Assembly: GCA_023419605.1 (NCBI GenBank)
Contig: JAEZXR010000061.1
Coordinates: 1 to 64,000, forward strand
DNA from: Bacillota bacterium
GTDB lineage: Bacteria > Bacillota > Clostridia > Acetivibrionales > JAEZXR01
Length of the DNA stretch: 64,000 bases
Reading direction: 5' to 3'
Of this stretch, positions 60,280 through 64,000 are shown in pieces; position 1 is the stretch's first letter; the number at the start of each line of letters is the position of its first letter. The translations under genes were made by a program, and so were the position numbers. The notes below the pieces were generated by a model. That model ran no database searches. It was not told the origin of the DNA and was given only the letters and a program-made list of their open reading frames with translations.

Positions 60280-61149
60280 ATGGCTGGTTTTTTTGGTTTT
60301 TTCGATTATACAAAGCCGGGTCCCGGGGTTCAGAAGGATGAGTCTCCGAAACCGAGGATCGTTTTATTTTTTGATATTTTGTTCCGGAAGTTCTGGAATT
60401 TGTTAAAGTTAAATATGATGTTCTTTTTGTTTAACATTCCAGCAGTTTTGACCATGTTATTTTTGATGTTGACTTTCGTGGGAAACCTTTTTACGGATGA
60501 TGTTACCAGTGATTTAATACTGAAGTTCATATTGGGGAGTATTTTTATCTGCATACCGATTTTGACAGTAGGGCCGGCACAAGCAGGGTTTACTTATATT
60601 CTCCGAAACTATTCAAGAGAAGAACATGCATTTTTATGGTGGGATTTTAAGGATAATGCTAAAAGGAACTTTAAGGAAAGTCTTATTATAAGCATTATCG
60701 ACCTGGTGATTTTTGTTGTGGTACTCTTTGATATAAGGGCTTATTTTCTCTTCAGTAAGGGCAGCTTCCTTATGTCGTTGGCAAGCGGGTTTCTAATACT
60801 GGCTTTTGTGATCTATATGATGATGCATATGTATATCTACCCGATGTTGGTTACTTTTAAATTAAGTGTTAAGCAGATTTACAGAAATGCTCTGCTGTTT
60901 GCCATGATGAAGTTTCTGCCTAACCTGGGGATTCTCCTTATTTGCGCGGCAGTACTGGTAGCAACCTTCTGGAATCCCATTATCGGCTTTGTCCTGTTTC
61001 CGTTTATAACCCTCAGCTTGATTGGATTTATTACCAACTTTTATGTGTATCCTCAATTAAAAAAGCATATGATGGATAAAGTGGAAATTCAACCTTCTAC
61101 AAATGTAGAAAAAGTATTCGAAGAGAATCATAAAAAAACAGATAAATAA
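60280..61149 (+). CDS. YesL-family (DUF624) membrane protein
   Basis: 289 residues with five to six membrane segments (about 40-70, 82-104, 140-160, 165-190, 207-230, 233-255). NMMFFLFNIPAVLTMLFLM and ILTVGPAQAGFTYILRNYSR match the YesL/DUF624 family, whose genes often lie beside carbohydrate ABC transporters and are thought to help sugar uptake. Here it stands alone, with its own promoter and operator palindrome. AAAGGGGAATG before ATG. Its stop lies in the arm of a perfect inverted repeat. Confidence 0.88.
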   Translation: MAGFFGFFDYTKPGPGVQKDESPKPRIVLFFDILFRKFWNLLKLNMMFFLFNIPAVLTMLFLMLTFVGNLFTDDVTSDLILKFILGSIFICIPILTVGPAQAGFTYILRNYSREEHAFLWWDFKDNAKRNFKESLIISIIDLVIFVVVLFDIRAYFLFSKGSFLMSLASGFLILAFVIYMMMHMYIYPMLVTFKLSVKQIYRNALLFAMMKFLPNLGILLICAAVLVATFWNPIIGFVLFPFITLSLIGFITNFYVYPQLKKHMMDKVEIQPSTNVEKVFEENHKKTDK

Positions 61150-61203
61150 AGACAACAAAAAAAGCCGATGATCGGCTTTTTTTGTTGTCTTTATTTATCT
61201 GTT
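61137..61203. terminator. 67-bp perfect inverted repeat, shared bidirectional terminator
   Basis: Thirty-three bases on each side (from AACAGATAAATAAAGACAAC to GTTGTCTTTATTTATCTGTT) are perfectly complementary around base 61170, with GCCGAT/ATCGGC and A7/T7 at the tip. The left arm contains the stop of the YesL gene, the right arm overlaps the stop of the converging ACT gene. Confidence 0.95.
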
Positions 61204-61675
61204 ACGGTAGATCGTACTCGCGCTTTATGGCTTCCAGCGCCTTATCTACGTCCTTGTCATATACCAGATAGGATATATCAACTTCTGAGGTAGTAACCAG
61301 CTTAATCTCGACCCCATTGGCTGCCATCAGTGTAAATAAATTGGCGGCAACCCCCGGGAGGTTCTTCATGCCTTCACCGTAGATGGAAATCTTCGTATTT
61401 GCCGCATCTACTTCAACATGAAGAGTGGGAAGGTTTTTTTTAAACTGATTCAGCGTCGAAAGCGCTTTTACTACATCCTCCGCGGGCATACTGAAGGAAA
61501 GATTGATTTTTCCCCGGAAGGGAGGCGCTTGGCTTATCATATCTACGTTTATTTTCTGTTCCGCCACAGCATTAAAAATGTCCGACACAATTTGTAGATT
61601 ATTGGGAAGGTTATCTATTGTTAGCAGAGCAACATTATATGTTACCGATAAATTGGTAACAGGCTTTTGTGCCAC
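61202..61675 (-). CDS. ACT domain protein, aspartokinase regulatory-like
   Basis: 157 residues comprising two ACT domains like the C-terminal half of aspartokinase: VALLTIDNLPNNLQIVSDIF (about 15-34) and ISIYGEGMKNLPGVAANLFT (about 96-115), with INVDMISQAPP. No kinase domain. It is the last gene of the asd-dapA-dapB operon, so it probably senses lysine or another aspartate-family amino acid, maybe as an add-on regulatory subunit; this is inference. GTG start with AAGGAGG seven bases upstream. Confidence 0.88.
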   Translation of the reverse strand: MAQKPVTNLSVTYNVALLTIDNLPNNLQIVSDIFNAVAEQKINVDMISQAPPFRGKINLSFSMPAEDVVKALSTLNQFKKNLPTLHVEVDAANTKISIYGEGMKNLPGVAANLFTLMAANGVEIKLVTTSEVDISYLVYDKDVDKALEAIKREYDLP

Positions 61676-61735
61676 ACATATACCTCCTTGAATTCAACAG
61701 GCGTGACTGGAAACTACGGACACCCTTGAAATAAT

Positions 61736-62494
61736 TTATTCCTCTGAAATCAGACTATTCATATTATACATACCGGGCTTTTTCCTGTGAATAAAGCCCG
61801 CGGCTCGCAGAGCCCCTACACCGAAAATTTCCTTGGACATTGCCATATGGTTAATCTCGATGATTTCATCATTTCCCGCAAAAATGACCGAATGATCGCC
61901 AACAATGGTTCCACCACGAACAGCATGAATACCGATTTCCTTTTTACTTCTTTTCTTTCTTCTGGAATGTCTGTCATATATGTATTCCTGCTGTTGCTCC
62001 AAAACCGTATTAATAGCATCGGCAATAGCCAGGGCAGTTCCGCTGGGAGCATCTACTTTTTGATTATGATGTTTTTCAACGATCTCAATGTCAAAATTGC
62101 TTTCCAGAATTTTAGCAGCTTTTTTCACCAGGTCGATTACGAGGTTTACACCGAGAGACATGTTTGCAGAGAAGAAAACAGGAATCTCTCTGGACACCAT
62201 CTCCAGCTTCTTGACCTGAACCTGTGTCAGACCTGTTGTCGCCATCACAAGAGGGATCTTCCTTGATACAGCGAAATCTACCAGGGTATCAAAGGCCGCC
62301 GGGTTCGAAAAATCAATGATCACATCTATATCTATATTGCAGTTATTTATATTCGTAAATACCGGGTAAGGATTTTGTATAGAGTCGCGCAGATCATAAC
62401 CGCAGACAATACGGACATCTTCTCTTTCTGATGCCAGCCGGGTAATAACCTGGCCCATCTTTCCATTGCACCCGCTCATTAGTATATTAACCAT
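61736..62494 (-). CDS. dapB: 4-hydroxy-tetrahydrodipicolinate reductase
   Basis: Second committed step of DAP/lysine synthesis, NAD(P)H-dependent. 252 residues. N-terminal Rossmann start NILMSGCNGKMGQVI, catalytic and substrate segment EKHHNQKVDAPSGTAL (about 140-155) and VRGGTIVGDHSVIFAG (about 190). Start ATG at 62494, downstream of dapA by 42 bp. C-terminus GAGLYNM-like (KPGMYNMNSLI). Confidence 0.96.
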   Translation of the reverse strand: MVNILMSGCNGKMGQVITRLASEREDVRIVCGYDLRDSIQNPYPVFTNINNCNIDIDVIIDFSNPAAFDTLVDFAVSRKIPLVMATTGLTQVQVKKLEMVSREIPVFFSANMSLGVNLVIDLVKKAAKILESNFDIEIVEKHHNQKVDAPSGTALAIADAINTVLEQQQEYIYDRHSRRKKRSKKEIGIHAVRGGTIVGDHSVIFAGNDEIIEINHMAMSKEIFGVGALRAAGFIHRKKPGMYNMNSLISEE

Positions 62495-62536
62495 AGGCCA
62501 CTTCCTTATAAATGATTATCTTTTATATCTTATATT

Positions 62537-63418
62537 TTAGCCAAGTAAACCGTATTCTTTCAATGCACTTTTCAAAATTTCAAGATTTCTTTCGCTTATA
62601 TCAACCAAAGGCATTCTGCATCTGCCGACATTCATACCCATAAGATTCATTGCAGCTTTTACAGGAATGGGGCTTACCTCACTGAATAAAGCTTTCAATA
62701 AATCCACGACGCCCAATTGAAGTTTTCTGCTGGTTTCAACATCTCCTTCAAGGTATTTTACTACCATGTTATGAGTATCCTTCGGTATGATATTGGCCAT
62801 TACAGAAATTACACCTTTGCCGCCAAGGGAGAGAAGAGGCACTACCAATCCGTCCTCGCCGGAGTAAACGGTAAATCCTGGTGCACAGGTATTTAAGATT
62901 TCACTGACCTGAGCAAAGTTGCATTCCTTAATAGCCACGATATTCTCGATTTCGGATAATGCTTTTACTGTTTCAGGGTTTATGTTCAAATTGGTCCTGG
63001 AAGGCACATTATATAGTACAATAGGGATTTTTATGCTGTTGGCGATCACTTTAAAATGTTGATACAGGCCACTCTGCGTTGTCTTATTATAGTAGGGGGT
63101 AACGGTGAGAATGGCATCCGCACCCAGTTCTTCCGCTTCACGGCTTAGATCGATGGCATGTTTTGTATCGTTACTGCCTGCACCTGCGATTACAGGAATG
63201 CGACCATGTACTTTATCCACCGCGTACTTTATAGTTGCAAGATGCTCCTTATCCGGCATGGTGGATGCTTCACCTGTAGTTCCGCAGATAACAATTGCAT
63301 CGGTTCCCTCCTGAATCTGAAACTCTATGAGTTCACCTAGTTTGTTAAAATCAACACCGTCTTCAGTAAATGGGGTAACAATGGCAACAGCGGATCCCGT
63401 AAATATTGGTTTCCTCAT
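62537..63418 (-). CDS. dapA: 4-hydroxy-tetrahydrodipicolinate synthase
   Basis: Condenses pyruvate with aspartate semialdehyde. 293 residues, TIM barrel. GTTGEASTM (about 45), VIAGAGSNDTKHAI (about 78), the tyrosine of TVTPYYNKTTQSG (about 107) and Schiff-base lysine in VAIKECNFA (about 163) are visible. ATG at 63418 is chosen for AAGAAAGGACG upstream and the family start MRKPIFTGSAVAIVTPF; the longer frame to 63442 adds the Shine-Dalgarno region. Confidence 0.96.
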   Translation of the reverse strand: MRKPIFTGSAVAIVTPFTEDGVDFNKLGELIEFQIQEGTDAIVICGTTGEASTMPDKEHLATIKYAVDKVHGRIPVIAGAGSNDTKHAIDLSREAEELGADAILTVTPYYNKTTQSGLYQHFKVIANSIKIPIVLYNVPSRTNLNINPETVKALSEIENIVAIKECNFAQVSEILNTCAPGFTVYSGEDGLVVPLLSLGGKGVISVMANIIPKDTHNMVVKYLEGDVETSRKLQLGVVDLLKALFSEVSPIPVKAAMNLMGMNVGRCRMPLVDISERNLEILKSALKEYGLLG

Positions 63419-63470
63419 ACTTACACGTCCTTTCTTGAACAAATAATTAACTGTATGATTTGGAACTGCT

Positions 63471-63522
63471 TTTTATATACTCCGCATAGCCACAGATAAT
63501 CCGGGAAGCGGAGTATATAAAA
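63471..63522 (-). promoter_or_regulatory. 15-bp perfect hairpin between asd and dapA
   Basis: TTTTATATACTCCGC (63471-63485) pairs with GCGGAGTATATAAAA (63508-63522); 22-nt loop. No T run beyond the arm, so it may be a processing site or attenuator in the asd-dapA-dapB transcript. It shares GGGAAGCGGAGTATA with 29491-29505. Confidence 0.6.
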
Positions 63523-63572
63523 TTATATGCTGCGATGCTGGGAAAGAATTAAAAATATGGCGAAATTATATC

Positions 63573-64000
63573 CTAACCAAGATATCCTTCTGCTTTGAGC
63601 AGCTCAGCCATTAAGATTGCTCCTCCGGCTGCACCTCTTATGGTATTGTGTGAGAGACATGTGAATTTGTAGTCAAATAATGAGTCTTCACGAAGTCTTC
63701 CCAACGCTATGCCCATTCCATTTTCAACATTTCTGTCCAGCTTTGATTGCGGTCTGTTTTCTTCCTCAAAGTAGGTAAGGAACTGTGCAGGTGCACTTGG
63801 AAGTTTTAGCTCCTGTGGTTTACCTTTGAAGCTTTTCCAGCACTCCAGAATTTCATCCCTTGAAGGCTTATTTTCAAAGGACACAAATACGGCCGCCATG
63901 TGCCCGTCTAAGACAGGGACCCTATAGCACTGGGCTGAAATTAAGGGACCGGCACTTCTAACAATCTTATCACCCTCTACTTTACCCCAAATCTTCAAAG
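63573..64000 (-). CDS. asd: aspartate-semialdehyde dehydrogenase, C-terminal part (runs off the window)
   Basis: The last 142 residues of a gene that starts beyond base 64000. KIWGKVEGDKIVRSAGPLIS, AQCYRVPVLDGHMAAVFV (substrate-site region with the conserved His) and the end SHNTIRGAAGGAILMAELL match the archaeal/fungal-type branch of aspartate-semialdehyde dehydrogenase rather than the E. coli type. It supplies the aldehyde to DapA; first visible gene of the operon. Confidence 0.92.
   Translation of the reverse strand, partial: LKIWGKVEGDKIVRSAGPLISAQCYRVPVLDGHMAAVFVSFENKPSRDEILECWKSFKGKPQELKLPSAPAQFLTYFEEENRPQSKLDRNVENGMGIALGRLREDSLFDYKFTCLSHNTIRGAAGGAILMAELLKAEGYLG

Noticed and set aside
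61787..62266. 159-codon plus-strand frame within dapB
   Set aside because: Antisense shadow of a clear dapB.

Overview
The window is about 64 kb of a low-to-moderate GC, endospore-forming member of the Clostridia. The evidence is gene content and order: Firmicute-type rimP-nusA-ylxR-ylxQ-infB-rbfA-nrnA-truB-ribF and yqfC-yqfD-phoH-pgpH-ybeY-dgkA-cdd-era-yqzL-recO runs, a division and cell-wall cluster with SpoVD/SpoVE-like members, a MurE with the meso-diaminopimelate motif, DUF881 proteins, and AGGAGG-type ribosome binding sites with many TTG/GTG starts. Nearly all of it is core chromosome. No prophage, transposase, CRISPR array or rRNA gene was seen. The genus cannot be fixed from the sequence alone; a relative of the cellulolytic clostridia is a reasonable guess.

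Layout. 0-2.6 kb: a 5'-truncated phosphoesterase, a NUDIX hydrolase and an S66 LD-carboxypeptidase. 2.6-12 kb: the translation/ribosome-maturation operon behind a strong promoter and a 320-nt structured leader, with IF2 carrying a tandem-repeat N-terminus. 12-16.7 kb: hypF-hypC-hypD-hypE, translationally coupled to ribF and making the Fe(CN)2CO centre of [NiFe] hydrogenases, without hypA, hypB or a hydrogenase. 16.9-24.6 kb: an ABC ATPase, a conserved protein of unclear role, two M16 peptidase-like proteins, lgt and rodA. 24.7-36 kb: mraZ (with its operator), rsmH, ftsL, spoVD, murE, murF, mraY, spoVE/ftsW and murG; murD is missing from its usual slot. 36-40.5 kb: a stand-alone starch-binding-like module, a nucleotidyltransferase/degenerate phosphohexomutase and two unknown proteins. 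40.7-45.7 kb: a phosphate-regulated pstS-pstC-pstA-chemoreceptor cluster with a four-repeat Pho box and no pstB. 45.8-58.3 kb: sporulation, envelope, c-di-AMP, rRNA-maturation and repair genes. 58.5-64 kb: a zinc-ribbon protein, thpR, two tRNA-Leu(GAG) genes, a YesL-family membrane protein with an operator palindrome, and a minus-strand asd-dapA-dapB-ACT lysine/DAP operon.

The least ordinary content lies between genes. At least five copies of a roughly 87-230 bp structured element (family A) sit in 5' leader regions. Copies share UUUUUUGC and GUAGCAAAA-type core motifs and the same hairpin plan, but the outer stems differ in sequence while staying complementary, and one inner stem covaries between two close copies. 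Two copies carry an internal second element (family B). Further hairpin families include AATTCTCAATT-type repeats straddling stop codons, a 160-bp near-perfect palindrome after recO, a 33-bp-arm inverted repeat shared by two convergent stop codons, and a multi-hairpin region between pstS and pstC. These are the best candidates for undescribed biology here.
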